This document shows, piece by piece, positions 18,591-28,600 of a stretch of DNA of 52,166 bases (positions are counted from its first letter, which is position 1; every line of letters starts with the position of its first letter). Below the pieces are notes generated by a model. The model was not told where the DNA came from. It made no database searches and saw only the letters and a list, made by a program, of their open reading frames with translations. The DNA is from Kistimonas scapharcae (lineage in GTDB: Bacteria; Pseudomonadota; Gammaproteobacteria; Pseudomonadales; Endozoicomonadaceae), in NCBI RefSeq assembly GCF_039540975.1, contig NZ_BAABFL010000470.1, forward strand, positions 1 through 52,166, given 5' to 3'. The translations under genes and the position numbers were made by a program.

Positions 18591-18619
18591 ATTAAACTGT
18601 TTTACGTTCTGGGAGTCAA
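18591..18619 (-). promoter_or_regulatory. sigma-70 promoter of the tRNA-Phe pair
   Basis: On the minus strand TTGACT (18619-18614) is separated by 17 bases from TTTAAT (18596-18591). A GC-rich discriminator (ACCGCCGC) follows, as expected for stringently controlled stable RNA genes. Confidence 0.8.
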
Positions 18620-18685
18620 CACCCCCGGCGGGATTTTTTAGTAGGGATAAAATGCACTGCTGTGCACTTTATCCGTCCGAAGCGT

Positions 18686-18961
18686 TCAGTCGTTCTTTTC
18701 CGGCACGTAGCCTTCGGCCATGTCGTAGTCGCTGCCGGCGAAGAACTTGTCCATCTGTTCGCCCAGATACTTACGGGTCTGTGGGTCGAGCAGATTCAGG
18801 TGCTTCTCGTTGATCAGGCGGGTCTGATGCTGGGTCCACTGCGTCCAGGCTTCACGGGAGACATTCTCATAGATCCATTTACCTTTTTCACCGGGGTAAG
18901 GGGGGATATCCAGTCCGGGGGCGTCTTTCTTGAGTTTCACGCAGTGTACGGTACGGCTCAT
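18686..18961 (-). CDS. yggX: Fe(II)-trafficking / oxidative damage protection protein YggX
   Basis: A 91-residue protein matching YggX in length and pattern: MSRTVHCVKL with the single conserved Cys 7, then LDIPPYPGEKGKWIYENVS, AWxxWxxHQTxLINEKxL and a final DYDMAEGYVPE. In E. coli and Salmonella it protects iron-sulphur clusters from oxidative damage and helps iron supply. MutY carries such a cluster, and mutY-yggX is a common operon. Here an unrelated AT-rich gene lies between the two, with its own terminator, so yggX must have its own promoter in the 18962-19187 gap, where I see none of good quality. Confidence 0.93.
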   Translation of the reverse strand: MSRTVHCVKLKKDAPGLDIPPYPGEKGKWIYENVSREAWTQWTQHQTRLINEKHLNLLDPQTRKYLGEQMDKFFAGSDYDMAEGYVPEKND

Positions 18962-19187
18962 GGTTGGGCTCCTGAGTTAACGCTGAGCGCAATCATAACG
19001 GTATTTTGTACGGAGTAGGAGTTTTAAAGGGATAGGAATGACTTAATTGAGCCAATATGTATGTTGTTTTTTATTGAAACGAAGAAGTTTTTAGCTCTTA
19101 TCAGTAACTATCAATATTAACTGCTTTCATTAGTTGGAATTCAATGCTGCTTGGGGACTCTTAAGACTTGATAGAAATTTAAAATAG

Positions 19188-19221
19188 AGTGGCTGATACA
19201 TTACGATCAGCCACTTTTTTT
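19188..19221. terminator. terminator after the Cys-rich membrane protein gene
   Basis: Perfect 10-bp arms AGTGGCTGAT and ATCAGCCACT with an 8-base loop. It lies 11 bases beyond the minus-strand stop. The T-run is stronger on the plus strand; the minus-strand exit is CTATTTTAAA. Probably bidirectional. Confidence 0.75.
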
Positions 19222-19231
19222 AAATTTTTTA

Positions 19232-19816
19232 TTACACTATAAGCTCACGTTGAGCTCTACGATTTTCAAAGTTTTCATTCGTTCTTTCTAACCACTGATC
19301 AAACATTTTCATGAGTGAAGGGCATTCCTTAAAATTGATTGATGTTCCCATAGCTTTTGCTACGAGTTTGCAACCACCAGTACTAATGCCATAAGCCAGA
19401 CAACAGACTATTTCAATTGGAAGTATCAATAGTGCGGGTACCGCTATGATCAATGTACAAAGAATACAGAGGGGACATTTGAAAGAGGTTGCGATAACCC
19501 CCGCCAGGTTTTTAAATGCAGTAAGAATACCCAGAACCGCGCCGCCAGCTGTACCAATAATAAAGAACGGTATCACTAATGGACAGCAACATATTCTGCG
19601 GCAAGTGAGGGATCTCCCCTCGTGGTGTTCAGGTATGTGTTCAGGTATCGGTTCTCTCCCGTAATTGGGATTGCTTAGATAGAATTGACGCTCAGCGGGG
19701 GATTTTTTCCACTCTGGTACTCTGGAAGTTCTTTTAGCATCCTCCATTTCACCTTCCATTAAATGATATTGGTTAAGTCCTGTGTCTGAAGCAGAAAGTG
19801 CTCGATACCTTTCCAT
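19232..19816 (-). CDS. Cys-rich membrane protein of unknown function
   Basis: A 194-residue protein I do not recognise. The N-terminal 80 residues are polar and Pro/Glu-rich, without a signal peptide. The centre (about 75-155) is strongly hydrophobic and rich in cysteine: CRRICCC, CPLCILC, VCC and GGC, with two or three membrane-length segments. The C-terminus is polar, with WLERTNENFENRRAQRE. The start at 19816 is well supported by GGAGGT about 8 bases upstream; an in-frame extension to 19867 lacks this. The gene is clearly more AT-rich than mutY and yggX, which it separates, and has its own terminator, so it looks like a later insertion. Clustered cysteines beside membrane segments could carry metal or lipid; that is speculation. 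Confidence 0.7.
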   Translation of the reverse strand: MERYRALSASDTGLNQYHLMEGEMEDAKRTSRVPEWKKSPAERQFYLSNPNYGREPIPEHIPEHHEGRSLTCRRICCCPLVIPFFIIGTAGGAVLGILTAFKNLAGVIATSFKCPLCILCTLIIAVPALLILPIEIVCCLAYGISTGGCKLVAKAMGTSINFKECPSLMKMFDQWLERTNENFENRRAQRELIV

Positions 19817-20167
19817 AAATAGACCTCCGATCTGGAAATAAGCAAGGGAATAGCGACAAGATAACATTTGCGAGGTGTCAACCTGCCTCGTGCATACGTT
19901 AAGACAATTTTTTTCATGAATAATTTAGTTTTTTTCGATTTTAATTAGAATTGTTTATCTAGATGTTTGATTTACTGTTTCTTTTTAATCTATTCGTTGT
20001 GTTTTTAGTGATGGCTAAGAATCAATTAACAAGATGGGCTGGTGAGGAAATGGATTTTTATCCATTGAATACGCTGCCAGGTTACCCTGCAGCGTATTGA
20101 TTTTATTGCTTAAAAGAAGATTGAGGCTGTTGTAAAGCGAGAAATTATTTCCTTTTTTGTTTGTCAC
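19817..20167. other. 351-bp AT-rich intergenic region with a hairpin
   Basis: No gene is seen. The first half is very AT-rich and presumably holds the promoter of the minus-strand Cys-rich gene. At 20068-20098 AATACGCTG pairs with CAGCGTATT and, after one bulge, CAGG with CCTG around loop TTAC. This stem lies 70 bases past the mutY stop and may end its transcript. Confidence 0.45.
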
Positions 20168-21229
20168 CTAAAGACTTTTTGCAAGTAGCCCTAACAATTT
20201 CATGACGGGGGCAGGCATACCTAAGTGGGCAGTGGAGGTGACAGATATCCAGCACCATTGGGTATTGCCGTGGAAGGCATAGCTTTCATCGGCGGTGAAT
20301 GCTTTGATCGGTGTAATGTCCAGATGGTAATGGCTGAATGTATGTCTGAACGGTGTCCAGGTTTCCATGCCATATAATCCGGTACCAACCATTGCTTCCG
20401 CTTTTTCATCCAATGATTCATCGATGCTCACCTCCGGGAAGTTCCAGAGTCCACCCCAGATGCCTTGTGATGGCCTTTTCTGCATCAGGACTTCACCTAC
20501 ATGATTCACCACCATGAGCATGCGAACCTGGCGTTCAGGCAGGGTTTTCTTGGTTTTTTTGCCCGGATAGGCGGCGGTGTCGCCCATGGCATGGGCCATA
20601 CAGCTTTCCTGCAGGGGGCAGAGGTGGCAGGTGGGGCGCGTGCGGGTACAGATCATCGCACCCAGATCCATCATGGCCTGGGTGTACTGGGGAAGCCGTT
20701 CACTGGGGGTATGGTTTTCGGCGATATCCCAGAGTTTATTGGCAACAGTGCTTTGCCCCGGCCAACCGTCTATCGCGTGGTGCCGGGCCAGCACCCGTTT
20801 GACATTGCCGTCCAGAATCGGGGCGCGAATACCCATGCTGATACTGGCGATAGCACCAGCCGTAGAGCGGCCAATCCCCGGCAATTCTGTCAGTTGGTCG
20901 ACAGACTGGGGAAATTCACCGTGAAATCGCTCTACCACCTGGCAGGCCGCTTTGTGCAGGTTCCTGGCGCGGCTGTAGTAACCCAGTCCACTCCAGAGGT
21001 GCAGGACATCATCCACAGGTGCCGAAGCGAGAGCGTGGACATCCGGAAACCGTTCCATAAAGGTTTCAAAATAGGGAATGACCGTTTTAACCTGGGTCTG
21101 TTGCAGCATGATTTCGCTGATCCAGACCCGGTACGGGGTGATGTTCTGCTGCCAGGGCAGGTGTTTGCGGCCGTGCTGGTCGTACCAGTCAAGGACGCGT
21201 TGGCTGAAGTTTCCGGCGGTTTGGCTCAT
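20168..21229 (-). CDS. mutY: A/G-specific adenine DNA glycosylase MutY
   Basis: A 353-residue base-excision repair enzyme that removes adenine opposite 8-oxoguanine. Visible: catalytic Glu 39 in SEIMLQQTQV, helix-hairpin-helix LPGIGRSTAGA (about 117-127), catalytic Asp 140 in ILDGNVKRV, and the [4Fe-4S] loop with Cys 194, 201, 204 and 210 in C-x6-C-x2-C-x5-C. The Nudix-like C-terminal domain covers about 225-350. Length is typical. It follows asmA on the same strand with a gap of 167 bp that contains an inverted repeat, as in the Pseudomonas order asmA-mutY-yggX. Confidence 0.96.
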   Translation of the reverse strand: MSQTAGNFSQRVLDWYDQHGRKHLPWQQNITPYRVWISEIMLQQTQVKTVIPYFETFMERFPDVHALASAPVDDVLHLWSGLGYYSRARNLHKAACQVVERFHGEFPQSVDQLTELPGIGRSTAGAIASISMGIRAPILDGNVKRVLARHHAIDGWPGQSTVANKLWDIAENHTPSERLPQYTQAMMDLGAMICTRTRPTCHLCPLQESCMAHAMGDTAAYPGKKTKKTLPERQVRMLMVVNHVGEVLMQKRPSQGIWGGLWNFPEVSIDESLDEKAEAMVGTGLYGMETWTPFRHTFSHYHLDITPIKAFTADESYAFHGNTQWCWISVTSTAHLGMPAPVMKLLGLLAKSL

Positions 21230-21338
21230 TCAATTGGCATTCAAGTAAAGGTTGATTATCTCGTTTTTGTTATCAGTGGGCACTATGCGCTTATGGCTGT
21301 CATGTGAACAGTCGGGGTATTACCTGTGCTGACAGTAT

Positions 21339-21364
21339 CCATCCACGGCAAAATCTGTGGATGG
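21339..21364. repeat. inverted repeat between asmA and mutY
   Basis: CCATCCAC at 21339-21346 and GTGGATGG at 21357-21364 form an 8-bp stem with a 10-base loop. No T-run follows on the minus strand, so it may be an attenuator, an mRNA-stabilising element or an operator rather than a terminator. Confidence 0.4.
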
Positions 21365-21396
21365 GTGTGGATAACTTTTTTTGTGGTTAACTCTTT

Positions 21397-23451
21397 CTAT
21401 TGAAAGAAATTTTTTAATTTATCCCCAAGTTCTTCACCCAGTTGGTCACCGAATTTCTTGCGGAGCTTGTCATCCAGTTTCTGCTGTAATTTCCCTTTCA
21501 ACTCCCGCTCGGCCACCGTGGCAGCCAGCTCTCCAAGACGTTGTTCATCAATGCCACACAGGTCGCTGTCGCCGATTTTGCCGCTGCAGCGAATCGGCCA
21601 GGAGAGGTCGGCATACTTTTCATTGATGCGGCAGGCGGGTTCATCTTCTTCTGCAGTGCTGCCGGTTACTGTGACGCCCATGGAGTAATCCAGACTTTGA
21701 TTCACCAGGTTGATTTTGCCACCACCACAGAGGTTGAGTTGGTCCATTGCTGCGCAGAGATTGTTGTTGGTCGCTACCCCATCGCTGATATTGAAGGTGC
21801 CTTTTAGGGACGTGAACTCGGTTTCGTCGGGCCAGTCATCCTTGCTGATGGTTTTTTTCCGTATTTTGGCGATACCGCTGCAGACTGTTTTGTTGAGGTT
21901 CATGCCGTGTAGGGCGCCGTCATCCACATGGAACTCAATCACGCCATTGAGGTGTTCGATCAGTTCCGGTTTGGTGAGACCGCTGGTCAGCAGTCGAATA
22001 CTGGCATTGGCCTTGCCTGTGACTGCCTGCAGGTCTGGAATGGCCTTGGAAAGGGCGTGAAGGTTGATGCCCTGAACCGTGCTTCTTGTGGATAGTTGTG
22101 GTGTTCCATTGGCATCAATGCTGGCCTTGCTATCAATGACACCATCATAAAAACCGGCATTCAGTTTACTGATCGACAGTACACCATTGCTGGCTTTTAT
22201 CGTCAGCGTGGGGTGGTCAAAAAGGAAGCCTTTCGCGGTCAGGGCTGATAGTGACAGCTTGCCCTCAAGGTTGAGTGGTTTTATCAGATCAACCGGAATA
22301 ATGGTGGGATGAACTACGGAGTTATTCGCCGGTTGCTGACTGGGTGCCGTTTCGGAGACATCAGTTGCCGGTGCAGTAGACGCTACGGGGAGATAATCAT
22401 CCAGCAGAAGGTCTGACCCCTTCAGGGTGAAGCGCAGGGCGTTGCTGCTGATATCTGTTACTGCCAGCTTTCCACCCAGATCGAAACCGTCCAGTACAAG
22501 CCTAAGGTCTTGCAGGCTGGCGTGGTTATTGGTGGCGTTTACGGTGGTTGTCAGGCTGACCCTGGTCAGTGCCTTCGGGTTGCCCATTTCGGGCAGAGGC
22601 ATGCCAAGTTGTTTCAGAAATTGTTGGATATTGACCGGTTCCAGAGCGACGTTGCCATCCAGTTGACCCTCAGCCCCTGCCAGTGTGGCAGTAATGGTCA
22701 GTGCTACCGGGTTCTTTTGTTGTTCTGGGGTGACGGTCAGACTCAGTTGATCGGCTTTGAATGTGTTGCTTTTCAGGTTCAGCATTAATGCTGTTTCCAG
22801 GGAAAACGTAGCATTCAGTGGTGGTTCACTGCTTTTCAGTGAAAATCCTGCCTTCAGGTTAAACGGCTGGCCTGCCTGAATGGCATCCGTCTGCAGGTGG
22901 GCGTTGTGGATCGCCAGTGATTGACCGGTCTGTTGATCCTGGTAATTCAGGTTGATCTGGCTGATATTGACGCTGGCTATGTTCAGGGTCAGCGTCTCTT
23001 TTGATGTTGAGGATTGAGTCTGAGCCGGTTCGCTGGCAGTTTCTGCGTTGGGACTTTCTTTGGGTTCAGTCCAGTTAGGTCTTCCCTGGGCGTCGCGCGA
23101 AAGGTTCAGGGTCAGCCCGTCAAGAACCAGCGCCTGCATATCAACACGCTGGTCAAGGATGAGCGGCAATACCGCGACATGAATATCCGCCTGTTTCAGG
23201 GTGGCCAGAGGCTGTTTATGGATATCATCAACCTGGATATCCGCCACACTCAACCCCAGTCGTGGGAAAATAGACCAGCTGATCGGGCCGTTGAGATGTA
23301 AATCGTAACCGGTGTTTTCAGAGACGATAGATCGAATCTGCTCCCGGTAATCATTCGGGTTAATGACGACAGGCAGTAGTACCGCCGCCAGAATGACCAG
23401 TACGATCAGGCTGACAACAATGCCGGCCAGCCACTTGAAGAGAGTCTTCAT
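21397..23451 (-). CDS. asmA: AsmA family envelope protein
   Basis: A 684-residue protein with one N-terminal membrane helix (residues 5-30) and a long periplasmic part. The start matches AsmA: FKWLAGIVV, then INPNDYREQIRSIV and NGPISWSIFPRLGLSVADIQV. Two AsmA-like regions are visible, the second near 480-600 (NASIRLLTSGLTKPELIEHLNG). Proteins of this family form long beta grooves and take part in phospholipid movement to the outer membrane. The C-terminus is Lys-rich and helical. Its ATG overlaps the stop of the FAD oxidoreductase gene in ATGA, so the two are cotranslated. mutY lies downstream, as in Pseudomonas. Confidence 0.9.
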   Translation of the reverse strand: MKTLFKWLAGIVVSLIVLVILAAVLLPVVINPNDYREQIRSIVSENTGYDLHLNGPISWSIFPRLGLSVADIQVDDIHKQPLATLKQADIHVAVLPLILDQRVDMQALVLDGLTLNLSRDAQGRPNWTEPKESPNAETASEPAQTQSSTSKETLTLNIASVNISQINLNYQDQQTGQSLAIHNAHLQTDAIQAGQPFNLKAGFSLKSSEPPLNATFSLETALMLNLKSNTFKADQLSLTVTPEQQKNPVALTITATLAGAEGQLDGNVALEPVNIQQFLKQLGMPLPEMGNPKALTRVSLTTTVNATNNHASLQDLRLVLDGFDLGGKLAVTDISSNALRFTLKGSDLLLDDYLPVASTAPATDVSETAPSQQPANNSVVHPTIIPVDLIKPLNLEGKLSLSALTAKGFLFDHPTLTIKASNGVLSISKLNAGFYDGVIDSKASIDANGTPQLSTRSTVQGINLHALSKAIPDLQAVTGKANASIRLLTSGLTKPELIEHLNGVIEFHVDDGALHGMNLNKTVCSGIAKIRKKTISKDDWPDETEFTSLKGTFNISDGVATNNNLCAAMDQLNLCGGGKINLVNQSLDYSMGVTVTGSTAEEDEPACRINEKYADLSWPIRCSGKIGDSDLCGIDEQRLGELAATVAERELKGKLQQKLDDKLRKKFGDQLGEELGDKLKNFFQ

Positions 23452-24587
23452 TGCAAGTGTTCCCTGGGATCCTGTCCCTCTAACAGTGATTCAACATACC
23501 CGGCCAGTGCCAGGGAGGCGGTGAGTCCTGGAGACTCAATGCCGAAAAGATGGATCAGCCCCGGCAGCCCGTGAGTTTCATGGCCCTGGATCACAAAATC
23601 CTGGGACGCTTCGCCTGCCTGTTGCAGTTTGGGGCGTATGCCGCTGTAGTCCGGTTGCAGTGCGCCGTCCGGCAGCGCAGGCCAGTAGCGGCGTATGGCA
23701 GCATACCAGCTTTCAGGGGCCTCGGCAGACATACGGTAATCGACCGTATCGATATACGCTGTGTCGGGTCCGAAACGGGTATTGCCGGCCAGATCCAGCG
23801 TGGCATGAATGCCAAGCCCCGTGGTGTTCTGTTCTGGCACCGGGTAAACGAGGTGGCGAAAGGGCTGGCAGCTGCCTTGCAGGGAATAGTAGTGTCCCTT
23901 GCAGTAATAGAGCGGAGGAATTGGAGTTTTGCCGGGCAAATCGGTTGCAATTTGTTGGGCGCCGAGCCCGGCAGCATTGATCAGAGTGCGACTGTGGAAC
24001 TGGTAAGTTTCACCATTAGTAACGGCGGTCACAAGAAACCCATCCTGCACATTGTTGCATGACATTGAAAGAACGCGAGTGCCCGTAACCAGCTCGGCAT
24101 CATTCTGTGTGGCTTCCATTAGCAGGGTTTGCATATAGGTATGGCTGTCGATGATTCCTGTTGAGGGGGAGAACAGCGCGGCTATACCAGTGACTGCCGG
24201 TTCCTTTTCTTTCAGTTTTTCCTGAGATAACCACTGGAGATCCCTGACACCATTGGCTGCTGCATGAGAATAAATGTGTTTCAGCTGGCCGGTCTCTGCT
24301 GCAGTGGTGGCGACAATCAGTTTACCGGTACGGCGACAGGGAATGCGGTGTTGTTCACAATAGTTGTAGAGCAATGCTTTGCCACGGACACAGAGGAAAG
24401 CCTTGAGCGATCCTGAAGGATAGTAGATACCGGCGTGGATCACCTCACTGTTACGGCTGCTGGTTTCCTCACCGAACCGGTCATGCTGTTCCAGCACAAA
24501 CACGGACTTGCCCGGGCGAGCCAATTGCCTGGCAATGGCAAGACCGATTACGCCCGCGCCGATAATGACGGTGTCAACTTTCTCCAT
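23448..24587 (-). CDS. FAD-dependent oxidoreductase, L-2-hydroxyglutarate oxidase-like
   Basis: A 379-residue flavoprotein of the DAO/GlpO fold. The FAD dinucleotide motif VIIGAGVIGLAIARQL lies at about 7-22, the second strand ends in Glu 33, and RNSEVIHAGIYYPSGSLK (about 46-63) closely follows the pattern of LhgO/L2HGDH, which oxidises L-2-hydroxyglutarate. The C-terminal part (GIRPKLQQAG, LFGIESPGLTASLALA) is the usual FAD-closing region. It is somewhat shorter than E. coli LhgO (about 420), so the exact substrate is uncertain. It is the first gene of a tight pair with asmA. Confidence 0.8.
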   Translation of the reverse strand: MEKVDTVIIGAGVIGLAIARQLARPGKSVFVLEQHDRFGEETSSRNSEVIHAGIYYPSGSLKAFLCVRGKALLYNYCEQHRIPCRRTGKLIVATTAAETGQLKHIYSHAAANGVRDLQWLSQEKLKEKEPAVTGIAALFSPSTGIIDSHTYMQTLLMEATQNDAELVTGTRVLSMSCNNVQDGFLVTAVTNGETYQFHSRTLINAAGLGAQQIATDLPGKTPIPPLYYCKGHYYSLQGSCQPFRHLVYPVPEQNTTGLGIHATLDLAGNTRFGPDTAYIDTVDYRMSAEAPESWYAAIRRYWPALPDGALQPDYSGIRPKLQQAGEASQDFVIQGHETHGLPGLIHLFGIESPGLTASLALAGYVESLLEGQDPREHLQ

Positions 24588-24773
24588 GATGTTGTTTTAG
24601 CTGGTTATTCCTGTTTTTCCGGTTGTGATCCTAACACCTGATTCCCTTTGTTGCAGGGTATTTACCGGCTGTTTTGACGGTTCCTGTCTACACTCAGGGA
24701 CGCTCCTGAAGTGTTTATTACTGCTGTCTTTATCTCTACATCCTCTCGCCCTGTTTCTTGCCGGAGAAGTCCC

Positions 24774-25685
24774 GTGTGTAAAGTTGATGGTTTGCGAGCT
24801 TTCCGCCGACTGGCTGGATTCTGTTTGTTAATTGGAATGGCCTGTTCGGTTCAGGCAGAAGATTATTCAGAAGATACCCGGAAATATGATCACCTGTGGA
24901 TGAACTGGCACCTGTACCGGGGCATTGATCAGCGTGGTGGTCCCTACAAGTTTGATGATACTTACTTTGAGATTGAGTTTGGCGGCCGTTCCGGGATTGT
25001 CGCGATTTACGGGTATGTGGATATCCTCGATATCCTGGGCAGCTCCCACAGCGACAAGAATAAACAGGACAACTTCTTTGCCAAGGTATCGCCGCGGATC
25101 TCGCTGGATGGTCTGTTCGGCAAAGACCTGGCCATTGGGCCAATTGTTGAGTGGTACCTTTCATTCACGCTCAATGCCATGGATGGGGATAAGTATGAGC
25201 TGGATGAAAACGACAAGGTTATCGACAAGAACGGTGGTGGGCAGAACCTCTGGGTAGGTTTTGGCGCTGACGTGATGGTGCCATGGCTGGGTAAGACCGG
25301 TGTGGATTTCTACAAACGCTATGTATACGACAACTATGGCGCTTCCAATGAACGGTCATGGGATGGCTACGTTTTGCATGCCAACTGGTTCAAGCCGCTC
25401 AAGATGCTGGATGGTGACCGGATGATCGCGTTTCAGGGGTATTTTGACTGGGAGTTCGACAGCAAAATTCCGAAGAATGAGAATGCCTTCGAGAAAGCTT
25501 ACCGGACGGATGATTCCTTTCAGGCTTACCTGGGCCTCTGGTATCACGATAAACATTGGGGAGCGGGTTATGGCGCAAAGCTCTACCACCATATGACCCA
25601 GTGGAAAAATGGCGAAGTGCTCAATGGCAAGAAAACCGACTCCAACGGTGTGGGGCACTATTTCAATGTTTTCTATCGGTTCTAG
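24774..25685 (+). CDS. Tsx-like nucleoside-type outer-membrane channel
   Basis: A 303-residue exported beta-barrel. I choose the GTG at 24774 because GGAG lies about 8 bases upstream and because it gives a signal peptide (VDGLRAFRRLAGFCLLIGMA) ending at VQA before EDYSED. Extension to 24711 adds only a poor N-terminus. The mature protein has alternating aromatic strands: DHLWMNWHLYRG, FDDTYFEIEFGG, YGYVDILDIL, and ends with YFNVFYRF with terminal Phe as in outer-membrane proteins. These features match the Channel_Tsx/OmpK family. E. coli Tsx passes nucleosides. Its stop codon shares the palindrome CTAG with the stop of the converging SPOR gene. Confidence 0.82.
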   Translation: MCKVDGLRAFRRLAGFCLLIGMACSVQAEDYSEDTRKYDHLWMNWHLYRGIDQRGGPYKFDDTYFEIEFGGRSGIVAIYGYVDILDILGSSHSDKNKQDNFFAKVSPRISLDGLFGKDLAIGPIVEWYLSFTLNAMDGDKYELDENDKVIDKNGGGQNLWVGFGADVMVPWLGKTGVDFYKRYVYDNYGASNERSWDGYVLHANWFKPLKMLDGDRMIAFQGYFDWEFDSKIPKNENAFEKAYRTDDSFQAYLGLWYHDKHWGAGYGAKLYHHMTQWKNGEVLNGKKTDSNGVGHYFNVFYRF

Positions 25686-28600
25686 GAACCGATAGCGTTG
25701 CGAAGGCTTGCGACGGATCGGGTCCAGGGATTCAGCTTGTTAGCCAGTTCCCGCACACCGGGTTTTTGCAGTGCCTGTTGAGCGGCCCGGCTATTGGGAT
25801 ACTGTCCTTGCACCAGCACATACCAGTCACGGTCATTACGGCGGAAGCGGACGGTGACAGCATCAGTCAATTCCGGATAGCGGTATTGCAGGTCTGCCAG
25901 GACATCCGGCTTGTTGGCTGCCAGCCATTGAATAGTGTACGTGCCATCAGGTGCCTGCATAAGGCGTTGGATTGAGTCATCCATGGGAATGCTCATGTGT
26001 GAGAACACAGCCTGCGGCAGAGGACGACTGTTTCGGATGCTGGCCATGGGACGTGTGACCGGACGTAAATCGTTGGCCAGCATTGCCATACGCGGTTGGC
26101 GCAGGGCATCCATGGCAGTCAGGTTATCCCGGTAACGGCCCTGCACCAGTGCATAACTGCTGCCACCATGACGGGGAATCTCGATGGCTTCCGCGCCGGA
26201 AAGCTGTGGATAACGCGCCTGAATCTCACGGATTTCACCCGCTGTCTGTGCGATTGCCCATTGAATGGTGTAGTCCCCTTGGGGTAAGGCGGCCGGAGCC
26301 TGTCCTACGTCTGGTGCAGAATGCGTCGTATTGGGCATGACCAGATCCAGCTTGTGGATACCGGCCAGGGAGCGTGTCCATGGGTTCAGCGCACGGGCGA
26401 TATGATTCCAGGGTTCCTGGTTCAGTAACTGGCTGGCGCTGTGTTTATTCGGGTATATGCCTGTCAGGAGTATGTGCCATGTCTGGCCCTGCCTGCGGAA
26501 ACGGACAACACTCGCATCCTGCAATGCGGGGAAGCGTTGCTGCAGACGCATGATTTTGGCCGGTTGCGTGGTGGCAAGCCACTGGATGGTCAGATGGTTT
26601 CTGGGTGCCTTGAGGAATTGATCCAGCGTTGCAGGCCTGGTTTCTACTGGCTGCCGGTTGAAACTGACCGGTTGCACTGCGCCGCCACTATAGGGATTGG
26701 AAGCATAGGCGTTGTGCGTCGATGCCGGTGTAGTCGCCCGACTATTACCCGTGAAACGGTTGTAGGCTTCATCTGTTGGTTGCCTGTAGTCATCATTAGC
26801 CGGTTGCTGCGGTGCGCTGGACTGATAGGGTGACCGTATCGGGTCTGGCTCAGCCGTTTTCTGTCGGAAACGCTCAATCGAGTTAACAGGCGTTGAGGGT
26901 TGTTCCGGTTTTCTTTTGGCTTCCGGTGCCGATTGTTTTGGCTCAGATGTACTGGAGGCCAGCTTGAAAATGTCGTTGGGCGATATGGGCGGTGGCCGGT
27001 TGAATTGCTGCATTCTTGCATAGGCGTTATCCGGCTTTTGCCTGGGAATATCCTCTGCCGCCGCCTGAGGCCATGAGGGTTCGGTGTTGTATTTAGGCAG
27101 CGACGGCGCTAATCGTTCATCAGCCCGGTAACGATAAGGTTGCTGCGCAACGTGTTGCTGAACGGTTTGCTGGGGAGCAGATGCTTGGCGTGGCGCAGGC
27201 GCATAAGTGGCTACCGGTTGTCCCGTCAGAGACCAGCTGGTCTGCCCATTGGTGTTTGGCTGCGCCTGCATGAATGGCTGGTAGTTTCCTGCAGATTGTG
27301 GCGGTGCCAGCGTTGAGTTTTCACCACTGTTATAACTGTAATGAGGCTGTTGCGGCTGTTCAGCAATCCCCGGAACATTGACGTTTCTTGGATCACTGCG
27401 ACGCTGTGGCGCAGATGCCAATGGATGTTCTGCCTTCGGGGGAAGGGTGTTATGGGGCGCATAACGCCAACGGTCAGGCGGCATGTCCATGCCATAGGGC
27501 ATACGGCGCTGGGGTTGGCTCGCCACGCTGGGCCGCACAGCACGTGCTTCCCGTTCTGCGGGCGTTACTTCAACGTCAGGAAGTGGAGGTAATGGTTGGG
27601 ATATTGTCTGAGCAGTCGCATAAGCAGGTGCTGATGCTGGCTCAGGCATGGGTTCCGGTGTCGGTACATAGCCTTGGGGAACCGGTGGTTGTCCGGTAGC
27701 CTGCCTGACCAGCAGTTGCCCGCCAACGCCTATGGGCCGGGGAGGCGACACCGGTTGAGGTTGTGCAACTTGCGTGGGTTGTTGTGGTGCAGGTTGTGCG
27801 GGTTGGGCCTGCTGTCGTGTCAGTTGCTTCGCTACCGTGTAAGGATTCCTGGCAATGGGGGCGGCTTGCACCATGCCCGGTGGCAGCAGGGAATCCGGAG
27901 ACGTGATTGTCTTTTGCGGAAACACCGGGCCGGGTTGCAGACCGGAAAGAATGCCTGATGTTTTGACTTCTTCATCCCGTGCGGCCAAGGCCAGCTCATG
28001 GTCATGATCATTCGATTCGGTCAGGGAAGAGCGGGCTGTTGCCTTGTCCAGCCACTGATCGGCCGATAAATCCTGTTCGCCGGATTTAGCGGCCTTCTTC
28101 TGTTCTTCGTAGGTTTCCCGTGAGTTATCGACAAGGTTGTGCAGCAACCGGGTATCGTCCAGGTGACTGACGGTTTCTGGTTCTTCAGCTTCCTTCCAGG
28201 ATGAACGTTTCTTGGCGCGTTTCAGCCACTGAGATAGCAGGATGGAATTCTGGACTTCATCTTCTGAGATTTCGCCAGCTGAAGGTGCGGGCAGGTCGGG
28301 CTCCGGGATCAGGTTCTGATCTTCCGGCCAGGATGATGCGGTCGTTAACCGATCTACCCAGTCCTGCTCAGCCAGGCTGCGCATGGGATGTTCTTCGTAT
28401 TTTTTCAGCGCCAGAATTTTTTCCGTCGGGTCGACTGCTGGATGCCGTGGATTGGTTTCTTTCAGTGTCAGGTTGGCGAGTGAATTGTCAATCTCTGACC
28501 GAAGTTCCTTCAATTCCGCCAGTGTCAGGGTATAGGGCTGCCCGGGGCCTGGGCTGCAGCGCCAGTCCTCATTGATAGTAGACATACACTGCCAGGCGGC

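Noticed and set aside
20501..21307. 268-codon open frame on plus strand within mutY
   Set aside because: It is antisense to mutY, whose catalytic and Fe-S residues are all intact.
21356..21375. Perfect DnaA-box-like TGTGGATAA near a second GTGGAT, suggesting an origin
   Set aside because: The same 9-mer also occurs inside coding sequence in several places in the window (for example near 26208, 40940 and 44785). There is no cluster of boxes and no dnaA, dnaN or gidA nearby.
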